Source of the DNA: Alisma plantago-aquatica
Taxonomy: Eukaryota > Streptophyta > Magnoliopsida > Alismatales > Alismataceae
Length of the DNA: 64,000 bases
Reading direction: 5' to 3'
Assembly: GCA_963693085.1 (NCBI GenBank)
Contig: OY856409.1
Location: forward strand, 524,022,803 to 524,086,802
The position numbers and the translations under genes are program-made. Shown one piece after another: positions 23,624-35,479 of this stretch (its first letter is position 1; each line of letters opens with the position of its first letter). The notes beneath the pieces are model-generated. The model was not told the DNA's origin, ran no database searches, and saw only the letters and a list, made by a program, of their open reading frames with translations.

Positions 23624-24476
23624 ATGCCAGGACAACAATTCTCTATTCCTCTAGGTTTTCTTGGGCTCTTCCCTAGCTTCTATGGACTTGAGAATGAAAT
23701 ACCCTACAAGCATGTGGATTCCTTTCTTGATAGATGCTCTACCTTCAGGACACCTGCAACCACAAATGAATTCATTGGGCTCACAGTGTTCTCATTCTCT
23801 CTCAAGAACAAGGCCAAGAAGTGGCACTCAACAAAGACCACCATAATGATTTGAGAGGACATGAAAAATAAATTTCTATAGAAGTTTTATCCTATTACCA
23901 TGTTAACTCAAATGATAATATATATAATTTCCTTCACTCAAAAAGAAAATGTGTAGTTTTCATGAGACACAAAAAAGGTTCCAAAATTTGTTTCAAGATT
24001 GTCCTCATCATGATGTGCCTATTTGGCAGCTTGTCCAATCTTTTTACATGGGTCTTTCTAAAATGGGTCAAATGATGATTGACTCATCTTGTGGTGGAGA
24101 TTTCATTGACAGGCCTCCTATAAAATCTTGGTCTCTTTTTAGCACATGGCTGATAATTCACATCATCGAGATTCTAGCATTGATGTGCATTGTGATAGAA
24201 ACTGGGTAGCTTCACCTCCTCATGCGAAGGATGATACAAATCCTCAAATGATGAAGATTATGGAAGACATGATGAATCTCATGAAAACTCATGTCGGAGG
24301 CTCTTTTAGACAATCTTCCCTTTCTGTGGAGACTCTAAGTGAGAAGATGCAAAGATTACAATCTTATAGTGATTGAAGCAACCAAGGTCCAATGTCCAAT
24401 TCATACACTCCAGAATGGAGAAATCTTCCAAACTTCTCATGGAGACAATAAGGAGAATAGGTATAAGGGAAGCCTA
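23624..24476 (+). pseudogene. Gypsy gag remnant (copy B)
   Basis: Copy of 9137-9989 with the same frameshifts and stops. It ends where the CACTA-2 terminus begins at 24477. Confidence 0.8.
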
Positions 24477-24624
24477 CACTAGTACAAAATTGACCTTTAG
24501 TGTCAGTTTTTTAAGGCCTTTGGTGTCAGTTTCAAAGAGACACCCAAGTGGGTGCCCCTAAAAGTCAAAATCGTCAGCGTCAATTTTAACACTGATGCCA
24601 TAACCCTTCCCCCACCAAAAATGT
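24477..24624. mobile_element. CACTA-2 terminal segment (copy B)
   Basis: Terminus CACTAGTACAAAATTG and first subterminal repeats of the outer CACTA element. It is interrupted at 24624 by CACTA-1 (TGT at 24622-24624 and 31394-31396) and resumes at 31397. Confidence 0.75.
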
Positions 24625-27303
24625 CACTACTATAGAAACATCATTCAATGTCGCTTTTCTGGGCGTCGATTATTTACAAAAACCGCCGCCTATACCATTC
24701 CACGTCGGATATTTAGTAAATCCGACATCTATATTCAAAGACCATCCAGACATGGGTACCGCTTTGTATTCAACGTCGGCTAGGTAAACCAAACCGACGC
24801 CTAAAATTGCCCGCAAAATCCAAATTTTGAGCGAAAAGAAAAAGTGTCACATACAACGTCGGTTTTTTTAGACACAAACCGACGCCTATGTATGATGAGA
24901 ATTTGCGCGAAAAGTGTCACATACAGTGTCGGTTATCCTTTGATAACCGACGCTGATAATGGTTCCCGCCAAATAATTTTAGGGCAAATATTGTTCAATT
25001 GGACATCGGTTTTTACGATCAACCGACGTTGAAGATGTTTAGGTGTTAGTTTTGTTGACAACCGACACCTTTTATGAACTTAATACCCCCGTGATCACCC
25101 GACTCTTCCCCTTTCTTCTGTTTCATTGTGAGAATTTCTCCCCCACTGCTGCTGCCGCCCGACTGCAACCCCCACCCGCCGCTGCTGCTGCTTGTGCACC
25201 ACCACTGCTCCGCCACCGTTCCCTGCTCCTTCTGCGCCGCCGTCTCCGATCCTAGTCGCCGCACCCTGCGGCTACCTGCCTACCCTACGTCGGCAGTCCT
25301 GGAGCTCATCATTCCTGCCCTGCGCCGACGGTCCTTTGCTTGACCTCACCTTACCGCCGACCTGTCGACCTCACCTCGCCGCTGACCTTTCGACCTCACA
25401 TCGCCTTGACCTCACCCTGCTCGTTTGACCAGGTACCTGCCGACCTACCCAGGTGGAACCCAGGTGCGCCTAGGTGGCCAGGCGTTCACCTAGGGTCCCA
25501 AACCCAGGCGCCTAGCCTAGTTAGGCCTCTGGGATGCCTGGGCGATTCTTGGGCTGCGCCAAGGCACAATGTTGCTGTGTATTTTTTTTAAAATTAAGTT
25601 ATTTACTGATTTGTCTTTATTTATGTACTGATTTGTATTTATTTATGTATTGTTTCAGGAATTAATTGATCATCTACTGATGCCCGCTGTCTCCCTGCCC
25701 GTCGCCTACTCACCTGCCTGCTTGCCTGTCTACTCGCCTACCCTCTGTCTCGCCCAAACAGAGGTAAACCCTATTTTATTACACTTCTTGATCTTTAATC
25801 ACATAGACTTAATCAACATTGCTACTTGTATGATCCTAGTGATTAAAAACACTCTTTCCTGGTCCCTTCAGTAACTAATGTTCCCTTGAGATGAGTGTTA
25901 ATTGATCTAGTTTGCTTACTTTCCTTGTAATGCCATCTTTTATGTGCTATGACCTAGTCACCTTTAGAGTATTAAAATGATGCAACTTGTACACTTGTTA
26001 AATTTGAATCTATAAATCCTATGAATTGATATCACCCCACAAAATCAGTAGTCACTATTATGTCTTGTACACTCTAAAATCAATATCTAATACTCTTATG
26101 CTATTTTAACACCATGAGACATTTTTGCTCATTCTAGTGGATTATTATGACCTATGATGACCTAACATGAAACCATGCTATTAATGATATGATTTACATA
26201 TCTATTATTGTGTTTTTTGGCCTAGAAACCCATCCAAGATTTACTCATTAGGAGTAAATCTTGGATAGTCCCTGGTTTGGGACTGTTCTTGAACACCTAA
26301 TCTCACTTAGGATGTAAGTGTATAATGTGTATTGGGTTTTCAAGAAAATTTCAGCAACATTTCCCCATTTGTTCTCTAAGTACATATGTATTTAGAGAAC
26401 AACGGGGAAATGCTGCCGAAATTTTCTTGAAAATCCAATACACATTATACACTTACTAGTGAGATTAGGTGTTCAAGGATGGGATAGGTGGTACACATTT
26501 ATTATATATCAGAATGACATCACATGTGTTTGTTGGCCTAGAAAGTGAACAATCATTGTTCTTTATATTACTTGTACATTGGTATAAATTAGAATGAACA
26601 ATTACTAAATTATATACTATTTGTATGGAGTATAAATTAGAATGAACAATCTTATGCTATTTTAACACCATGAGACATTTTTTGCTCATTCTAGTGGATT
26701 AGTATGACCTATGATGACCTAACATGAAACCATGCTCTTAATGATATGATTTACATATCTATTATTGTGTTTGTTGGCCTAGAAACCCATCCAAGATTTA
26801 CTCATTAGGAGTAAATCTTAGATAGTCCCCGGTTTGGGACTATTCTTGAACACCTAATCTCACTTAGGATGTAAGTGTATAATGTGTATTGGGTTTTCGA
26901 GAAAATTTCAGTAGCATTTCCCCGTTTGTTCTCTAAGTACATATGTACTTAGAGAACATCGAGGAAATGCTGCCGAAATTTTCTTAAAAACCCAATACAC
27001 ATTATACACTTACTAGTGAGATTAGGTGTTCAAGGATGGGATAGGTGGTACACATTTATTATATATCATAAGGATGGGATAGGTGTTCAAGGATGGGATA
27101 GGTGGAGTATAAATTAGAATGAACAATCTTATTATCCTATACATTGATAAAAGATCACAATTTTAGAGGCATGTATGTTTATATTTTTTTATTGAAGCTA
27201 AATGTTTGCTTTTTTAATATCAATATCATTTTCGGATTTGATGTTTCATTATCTTCTAGTTAATACAAATGCTAAATGTTTGCCTTTTTAATGACATTTT
27301 CAG

Positions 27304-30300
27304 ATGGCTGACCATGATGAGCATGATGCCCATGATGAGCATGAAGTCCATGATGAGCATGTTGTCCATGATGAGCATGGCCAGGATACCAATGTAAGTT
27401 CTAAAAACATATCTTGTATTTCTATAAAATTAATTATCTTCTAGTTATGTCATATATCCCATATTTCTATATTGGGCTAATTCAGTGTGTTTATTTTTGT
27501 CAAATTTTAGGTTGATGATGCACATGTACCCACTGAAGCACTGTAGGAACTTGATGCGCATCACCAAAAAGTTAACAAGAAAAGGGGCATCACTCTGTTG
27601 AATAAGTTAATAGCGCTAAGTGGCAGTGGATCCAAATTGGTTGTGGAGTTTGATAATGGAGGAAATGCAATTGGAGTGAACCACAATAATTTTGTAAACT
27701 ATCTTGGGGTTGTCACTCAAAGCCATTGTGGTGTTAAGTATGATAATTGGCATAAAGTTCCTCAGGCAAAGAAAGACTTGATATGGAAGGATTTATGCGT
27801 GAGTTATTATTATTAGCAATTCTATTTTGTAGATTACAAATTCTATTATTTGCAATTCTATTTTTGGATACTAGTTAATAAAAATTCTATTTTACAGAAT
27901 ATGTTTGCATTAGATGAGAAGCTGCATCGTAAAAGTGTGAAGCAACACGCTGGAAAGATGCTTAGGAACTATAGGACAAATCTCAACAGAGAATACATAA
28001 AAGATGGTGATAAGAAGAAGAAGTCAGCTCTTGAACAGTGGAACTTCTTGGACAAAGAAGATTGGGACAATTTTGTTGCTTCAAGAAAATCTAAAGAATT
28101 CAAGGTATTAGGCGTCACTCCCAATTTAATTAATATACGTTGTATTCACCTATTCAAGATTAACATTTAGTGCTACTAACCAAATCATTAATGTGCATAC
28201 TAACTAGGACCTCAGTGAGGCGCAAAAAGCAAGGTGTGCACTGAATGTGCATGACCACACTATGGGTCCAAAGGGCTATGCAAGCGTTCGCCAAAGACTA
28301 CAGGCAGAGTCTGCTGCTACTCAGGAGTCCTCTACTATAGGTAGCACACCTCTGCCTCACCATGATGTTTGGATAGCTGGGAGGCAAAATAAGAAGGGAG
28401 AAATAAGGAAGCCCACAACTGCTGAGGCGGCTGCAAAAATGGTAAAATACAACTCTTAGAGCAATCGTTTGAATATTGATTATTTGTGGTGTCAACTTAC
28501 CAATTTCTGTTGATGGTGATTAGCGGGAGCTGCACAAGCAGAGGAAACAAGGCACGTTCATCCCTCGGGGCACAAGGGATGAATTGACAGTTGCTCTGGG
28601 TAGCCTAGAGCATCCTGGACATGTTAGGGGTGCAGGCGCTGGTGTGGGCATCAAAGCATTCTTTGGGCCATCCCAGTGCAAACCCAGAGTGGGACTTTCA
28701 CAAGAAGAGGTAACCTATTCTTTTTTTAGAATGTTACTGCAAAAGGAAATTCAATAATAAGAAGTTAATGTTTCTTTTATCCATGTATAGGAGAATAAGA
28801 TAGTCAAGGATATAGTTTCTAAGAAGGTCAATGATATAGTTGCTGAGAAGGTTAAGGAAGAAATAGTGTGGTGGCAGGCATCTCATGCTTCCAATCAGCC
28901 TACGGCGACCTACTCTTCTCCTGATGTACAGACTGAGAGTAATCCTGTAGACCCACCACCGCCTAACACGTCTACTATAAGTATTGTTTATGACATTGTA
29001 GCTAGTCTTTTCAAGATGATATGTATATATGTATAATATTCTTTACGTAAATTTGTAGGCATTGAAGCCATGCCGCATAAAAATACAAGACTATGTTGTT
29101 GCAAAGGCGCAGGCTTACCCGTCCCTTCCTGGGGCAACGTTTCACGAGACTCCAATGCCACAGGGCGACATTCGTGTGAGCCCGATACGTGTATTACCCG
29201 ATTGGAGGGAAGCCACATTGCCATATCCCCACCCGGATATTGAGACACTTGCTGAGGCAAAAGGCGGGGTGATATTATGGCCCAAAGCAGATGTCGTCTA
29301 CACTACTAAAATTGTAAGATAAATTTACATTACTTTAGATTGTTAATGTGTATATATGAGGTCAACTGATATGAAATTATATATACAGGTTAAAAAGAAG
29401 ACACCCGGAGCACCTAGGCCTCCACCTCAACTTCCTGCATTACCAAGTTGGGTTCCAACTGACCTAACATACCCGTTAGGTCCTGCTTGTAGGGGAATGG
29501 CATGTTGGCTACGGGCACATAATATACATTGCCCTATAATTGTTTCTTTAGAATAGGATTATGCAGGTCAATCATACGAAATCTCTTTATTTATACAAGA
29601 TATTATTGAGCTGTTTATGTATGATTGGCTGAATACATCAATGATAGAGACATGGATAAGGTGAGATCTTGTTTATACATCCATATACCTTGTGTAAGAT
29701 CCAGTGATCTGGTTTCTTATATATTAATGCATACGTAATATATGTTTTGCAGCTACTTAGTCGAAGATCAATGCAAACAATTTGCATTTGATCATGTGGG
29801 ATTTTTGATTCCATCATTGATAAGTATGGTAGCTAAAGACCCTGATAGTGTTCAACAATACTGTATTGATGCTTTTACAATTTTTGGTCAGCAAAAGAAG
29901 ATGATAATAATAGCTCCATTCAATGTCAGGTAAGTTTACTTTATTTATAATTTGGACTTAAGAAAATTACATTTTTATTGTGGATTTTGAGTTATTAATT
30001 TTTAACTTTTTTACCTCTAGCGGTAGGAATTGTGAGTTACTAGTTATTGTCCCCGGGACGTTCACTGTTTATTATCTAGATCCTGCGGGGAGTACATTGA
30101 ATACTAAAATTGGACACGTAATGAGAATGCCATTATTCTGGTGAGAAATATTTCATTTTTATATCCGTTAACATCTATTATTACTATTTAATTACGCAAT
30201 GTACTGTGTTACATTAACATGTAGGGGTTTAGATGAGTTAAAAAAGGCTGGAGGAACGGTCCCAAGGAGAAAGAACCAACCAATAATTTGGGAGAACGTA

Positions 30301-30739
30301 AAAGTAAGTTCCCGAATCCAATGTATATATTATTGATGTGAACTGTACTTAGTTGTATTTTTTAATATTTTGTATATTTCAATTTATAGTGCGCTACACA
30401 AGACAACGGCTGGGCATGCACATACTATGTGATGCGATTTATGCAGATGATTATCAAACATGCCGCATTGGACATCAATACCATACATGAGGTATTATAT
30501 ATAGTCTCATTAGTTAGTATGAAATATATCAATCTTATTTTTATATTATTACTTATATATATACATCATTCTCTTTGCAGGTGTTTAAAACTGACCACAC
30601 TATAGGTAAACGCTTAAAATATGTACATGCTCCATATACGCTGGAAGTATTAAATGAAGTAAGAGAAGAATGGGAAAAAGCCATACAAGCAGTGGCGATT
30701 GTAAAATATAATTGGGATGCTGATAGCGATGTTGAATGA
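27304..30739 (+). pseudogene. CACTA Transposase_24-Ulp1 protease gene (copy B)
   Basis: Copy of 12817-16253, with exons shifted by 14487 (14486 after the T run in the intron near 30008). It has the same stop codons (27544 and 29554), the same missing catalytic His and the same HDEH repeats. Differences seen are a synonymous change in exon 3, Leu to Pro in exon 7 (near 29120), TTTA to TGCA just after the second stop (near 29563), and Lys to Tyr in the last exon (near 30619). Confidence 0.88.
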
Positions 30740-30924
30740 TATTTTGTAAATGAATATTTCTGAATGTTTATACATGTCTGAATGTTTCTACATGTTTTGA
30801 ATGTTTCTACATGTGTGAATGTGAGAATTGAATTGATGTCTGAATGTATCTACTTGTGTGAAAAAATATATATTGATTTTACAGGTTTGTGGCCTGTTTG
30901 TAGGCTGATATCAATGGATGTCAT

Positions 30925-30957
30925 AAACCTGCAGTTCAGAAAACTGAACTGCAGGTT
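30925..30957. repeat. Stem-loop near the CACTA-1 3' end (copy B)
   Basis: Same perfect 14-base stem and AAAA loop as at 16439-16471. Confidence 0.7.
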
Positions 30958-31396
30958 CTCATCCTGCTGACCAGCCACAGCAGGCCTGCAAACTGATAAG
31001 AAAAAAAACATAAGTGTCGGTAATTTACAGAAGACCGTCATCAAAGGCCTACCACGTCGGTTATTGGATAAAAACACCGCCTAATGGGACCACGGTCGTG
31101 GTGGAAATGGCGTCGCTTATTCGTATACAACTTTCGCCTATAGGCTTTATAGTGGCGGTTTTTTAGTTGATAACCGACGCAGAAAGTGTCCTAGATGGCG
31201 CCCTTTTTTGTGGAGCGAACCCTTTTGGCGTCATCTTACTATATACAACTGACGCCTATAGGTTATATATGCGTCGGGTATAAAACCGATGCCGAAGAGT
31301 TCGACCTTTAGCGGCTCCCACATAGGCTTCGCTTAAAAACTGTCGCTAAAAGGGGTTAAACAACTGACGCCAAAGGCGTGTTCTGTAGTAGTGTGT

Positions 31397-33452
31397 GCCA
31401 ATAAGGTCACTATAGGTGTCGGTTATTTAATAAAACATACACTATATCCAGGTCTAAGACGTCGGCATTTTACAAAAACTGACACTATATAACCCTTCCC
31501 GCCACTAATAAAACGCACCAACAAGGGCAGCATCGACGTTGGTTTTTATATATAACTGACACCCATAGCCACATAGACATCGATTTTTTTCTAATAACTG
31601 ACATTATATGTCTTTGTTGTCAGTTTTATACAAATAACTGACGCCTATGCTCTGAATTTTTTTTCTTATCAGTTTGCAGGCCTTTTGTATGGCTGGTCAG
31701 TAGGATGCAGAACCTACAGTTCAGTTCTGAACTACAGGTTTATAGCATCCATTTATATCAACCGACAACAGACCACAAACCTACAAAATTAACAAGATGG
31801 ACAACAATTTATGATCACACACATCTAAAAGAACATTTAATTCATATTATTTTTCATCACACACATGTAGAAACTCGTAGTTCCATTTCGAATTTCCTCC
31901 ATTTTCACACACATTTAGCAACCTGCAGTTCCATTCATTTCATCTCTTTTCAAATTCAGACACATGTAGAAACATTCATGTATTGATCATCTTCACATTC
32001 ACACATATGACAATTCAGAAAAATTCATTCACATTCACACAAAAATAATTATGAGAACAAAGTTTAGAAATATCATTATTTATTCATCATCGTCATTATT
32101 GTCATCAGAACCCCAATTATATTTAAAAATTCCCACTACTTGAAGGGCTTTTGCCCATTGTTCTCTTACATCATCTAAGTCTTCCCTCGTATAGGGAGTA
32201 TGTACATCTAATAACTTTCCACCTGTATTGAAGTTAGTTTTAAGCACCTGCAAAGAGAATGACATATATATATAATTAATAATATATAATAAGATTGATA
32301 TATTTAATATTATCTAATGAGACTATATATAATACCTGATGTATGGTATCGATTTCCATTGCGGCATGTTTGATGATTAGGTCCATAAATTGCATCACAT
32401 AGTAGGCACATGCCCAGTCGTTGTCTTGTGTAGCACACTATAAATTGAAATATACAAAATATTCAAAAATACAAATAAGCACAGTTCACATAAATAATAT
32501 ATACATTGGAGTCGGGAAATTACTTCCACATTCTCCCAAATTAGTGGTTGATTCTTTTTCCTGGGGTCCTTTCCTCCAGCTTTTTTGAACTCTTGTAAAG
32601 CCCTACATGTTAATGTAACACATTAAATTGCATAATTAAATAGTAATGTAATAGCAGATGTTAACAGATAAAAAAATATGAAATATTTCTCATGAGAATA
32701 ATGACCTTTTCATTGTGTCCATATAATGTATTCAATTCCTTCCCCGTAGGATCTAGATAATAGATAGTGAACATCTTGGGGATAATAACTAGTAACTCCC
32801 AATGCCTACCACTACAGGTAAGAAAGTAAAAAATTAATAAATAAAAATCCACAATAAAAATGTAATTTTCTTAAGTCCAAATTATAAGCAAAGTAAACTT
32901 ACTCGACATTGAATGGAGCTATTATCACCGTCTTCTTATTTTTACCAAAATATTCAAAAGTAGCACATCAGTATGAAGTAACTGAAGAAGGGTCTATATC
33001 TACAAGACTAATCAAAGATGGAACCAAAAATCCCACATGGGAAAATGAAAAATATGTACATATCATGTGTAAGTGGCTGCAAAACATGTATTACGTATGC
33101 ATTAATATATATGAAACCAAATCACCATATATAAAACAAGGTATATGGATGTATAAATAAGATCTCACCATATCTATAGCTCTATCATAGATGCATTCAA
33201 CCAATCATAATGAAACAACTCCAAATATCTTGTATAAATAGCTTATTATCGTATGATTGATCTACAACATCATCCAAAATAGAAACATTTATAAGGCAAT
33301 TTGGATCTTATTTGCCTATCCATACAGCCATACCCCCTACAATTAGGACCTAACGAGGCATGTAGGTCCCTTGGAAGCCAACTTGGTACTTTAGGAGGTG
33401 GAGGTAGAGGTCGAGATGTAGCAGGTGTCTTCCTTTTGACTTGTATATATAT
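31397..33452 (-). mobile_element. CACTA-2, 3' arm outside the inner element
   Basis: Subterminal repeats (31397-31650), the weaker stem-loop (31711-31740), and then sequence unique to this place from 31874: a 3' untranslated stretch and a minus-strand Ulp1 gene. Together with 24477-24624 it defines an element oriented opposite to CACTA-1. The other end is not clear; coding similarity fades near 33452, inside what would be intron 7. Confidence 0.7.
32080..33452 (-). pseudogene. Ulp1 protease end of the CACTA-2 gene
   Basis: Related to the C-terminal exons of the gene at 12817-16253, read on the minus strand. Last exon 32080-32247 (VHTPYTREDLDDVREQWAK), previous 32336-32437 with the Gln and Cys (ATQDNDWACAYYVM), then about 32524-32602 (LIWENVE), about 32690-32815 with the catalytic His intact (SGRHWELLVIIP) and Asp (YYLDP), about 32905-33075 (VIIAPFNV), and 33160-33452. 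A two-base loss after LYGH and a donor changed from GT to AT (near 32690) break it. Upstream exons and the Transposase_24 domain are absent. Confidence 0.82.
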
Positions 33453-33532
33453 ATTGCTTATGCTGACACCTACAATGTCAGATTTATAGAAAAATTGGCA
33501 TAGTATCTTATCTTTGAAGGAAGCAATTATTT
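33453..33532. other. Junction between CACTA-2 and the next element
   Basis: Short stretch with CTGACACC and AATGTCAG motifs that may be more CACTA subterminal sequence. I could not place the boundary. Confidence 0.3.
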
Positions 33533-33700
33533 CACTACTAGCATTGTGAGATGTATTGACATCAGTTTCTACTAAACTGACACTTTATTTTACCGCCACA
33601 AAATTCACTGGGAAATTAAATTTTGTGGGCTACCTTTGGTGTTAGTTTTGCATTGAAAATTAAAACTATGTTATATTTGGTATCCATATTTTTTCTCAAT
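33533..33700 (+). mobile_element. Possible CACTA terminus and subterminal repeats
   Basis: CACTACTAGCATTGTG followed by GACATCAGTTT, AAACTGACAC and GGTGTTAGTTTT motifs. This is the pattern of a CACTA left end pointing right, towards the TNP2 C-terminal pseudogene at 34444. No partner end or target duplication was found. Confidence 0.4.
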
Positions 33701-34443
33701 GATACATGTCTAATTAGTCCTCGCACAACTATCTTTCCGATGTTTCCTGATGATGCTTCATCACCCATGGCTGGAGTTTGTCCTCGCGGTAATGAGCAGT
33801 TGTGTATCCCTCACGCCCTAAGCCTGAACACTACCTCAGTGGTTCTGGGATGACACGAGGGAGCTTGTGGGGGCTTCTGTGATCATGAATGATCATTGAC
33901 CTTGGGTCATTGTAGGGAGATTTCATCTCAAGAAGCGCCGTTCAGGTGCTTGAGCCATGGATCGAAGGGGGTGAAGAATCCATATCTGGGTATGACCTTG
34001 GTGCCCCCATGGCTTTAATCAGGTTATTTTAATCGCATGGGCATTTTGGGTTTTAGCAAATTTTCAGTTCTTTAAACAACTAATCGACCTAGGTGAGACC
34101 GCGCCTATATGGCGGGCTCTCATTGGACCATGTGGCATTTTTTTCTAAATTATGATTGGGCCATTTTCATTAATTCATAGTAAATCGCTCGATGCTCAGA
34201 AAAATGAGCAAAAATATGTTTTGGAAATGGTTTTTCGAGAGGAATTCGAATATGTAGTTTTTAGAGTCTGTTTCTAAATCTCCAAATGTTGGTTTTATAG
34301 GAAATGGAAATTAGGGTTTTATTTGGTGAATAAAATGTATAATAATGTGAGATATGTTGCAAACAGGATAATTAGGGTTTCTCTGACCCAGGATGTGATT
34401 AGGGTTTTACCCAACCTAGGAAGAGAGAGAATTCACTCTCCGA
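33701..34443. other. Unassigned stretch before the TNP2 C-terminal piece
   Basis: Mixed composition, with a moderately GC-rich part at 33760-34010 and AGGGTTT motifs at 34310-34410. I recognise no protein or element. If TNP2 has an intron here, the stretch would be intron plus later insertions, with a possible acceptor just before 34444. Confidence 0.3.
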
Positions 34444-35479
34444 GTGAATTGCAAAGAGAAGTGGTTGTTACCCTATGTCATCTTGAGATGTATTTTCCTC
34501 CTTCATTCTTTGATATCATGGTACATCTTGTTGTCCACTTGACTAGGGAAGTGAAAATGTTGGGACCAGTTTTCTTGCATTGGATGTATCCCTTTGAACG
34601 ATACATGAGCATTTTAAAGGTGATGTTCAAAACCGTTATCAGCCTGAAGGGAGTATTGTTGAGGGTTATGTGGCGAGATAGGTTATGGATTTTTGCAATG
34701 ACTTTCTGAGTGGTAATGATGCTCCTGTCAATGACAAGAATATTGAGGAGCATTTTGGGAAAGGAATTTTGGGATCACAGATGAAAGTAATCAGTCATGA
34801 GCAGTTGGAAAAAGGTCACAACATGAATGAAGTGAGTGTTTATATTGAGGAACATACCAATTTAATCAAGAGATAATATCCTCGAGCCAATTCAATGTGG
34901 CTTGCTAGAGAGCATAACAAGACATTTATTAAGTGGTTTGAAGATAAAGTCTTACATCAACTATCTCAAACACAAGATAATCTTACTAAAACTATCAAAT
35001 CGCTCACCTTCAAACCAAAATTGAATATTATGTCTTATGAAGGGTTTGACATAAATGGATTCTCATATTACACAAAGTGTCAAGATGATAAGAGTGTCAT
35101 CCAAAATAGTGGGGTCACCCTTCAAGCGTCTTCATTGTTTTTTGCAAGTGCAAAGGATAAGAGTCCACATGAAGCTAAAATGTCATATTATGGTGTTATT
35201 GAAGACATATGGGAGTTTGACTACGTAGATTTCAGAATTCTGCTCTTTAAATGTAATTGGGTTGATAACACCAACGAAGTTATAGTGGATGAATTGGGTT
35301 TCACATTAGTGAACTTTCAAAAGATTGGCGAGAAGGGTGAACCATTCATATTGGCATCACAGGAGAAACACATATTTTATATCGATGATACTAAAAATGA
35401 TAAATGGTCGGTTGTTCTTCATGGTAAAAGACAATTCATTGAAGATCATATAGATGAAGAAGAGTACTATGATAAGTAA
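34444..35479 (+). pseudogene. TNP2 CACTA transposase, C-terminal part
   Basis: Starts ELQREVVVTLCHLEMYFPPS and continues FDIMVHLVVHLTRE, GPVFLHWMYPFERYMSILK, EGSIVEGYVAR, WLAREHNKTF, GFDINGFSYYTKCQDDKS, QNSGVTL, then FDYVDFRILLFKCNWVDN and a DEEEYYDK end: the DUF4218 and DUF4216 regions found at the C-terminus of plant TNP2 proteins. A frameshift near 34617 and stops at 34679 and 34874 disable it. Its first residues are those expected directly after the VIDPDTLD end of the inverted middle piece at 7010, so it may be the rest of the same gene. Confidence 0.9.

Larger units (their letters stand above)
24625..31393 (+). mobile_element. CACTA-1, complete element (copy B)
   Basis: Copy of 10138-16907 with intact ends CACTACTATAGAAAC and TTCTGTAGTAGTG and TGT on both sides. 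The hairpin blocks lie at about 26218-26500 and 26772-27057, and the subterminal repeats at 24625-25087 and 30986-31393. It was carried here by the block duplication, not by transposition: the flanks are duplicated with it. Confidence 0.88.

Noticed and set aside
32909..33160. Plus-strand 83-codon frame
   Set aside because: It is antisense to Ulp1 exons and introns of the CACTA-2 gene.
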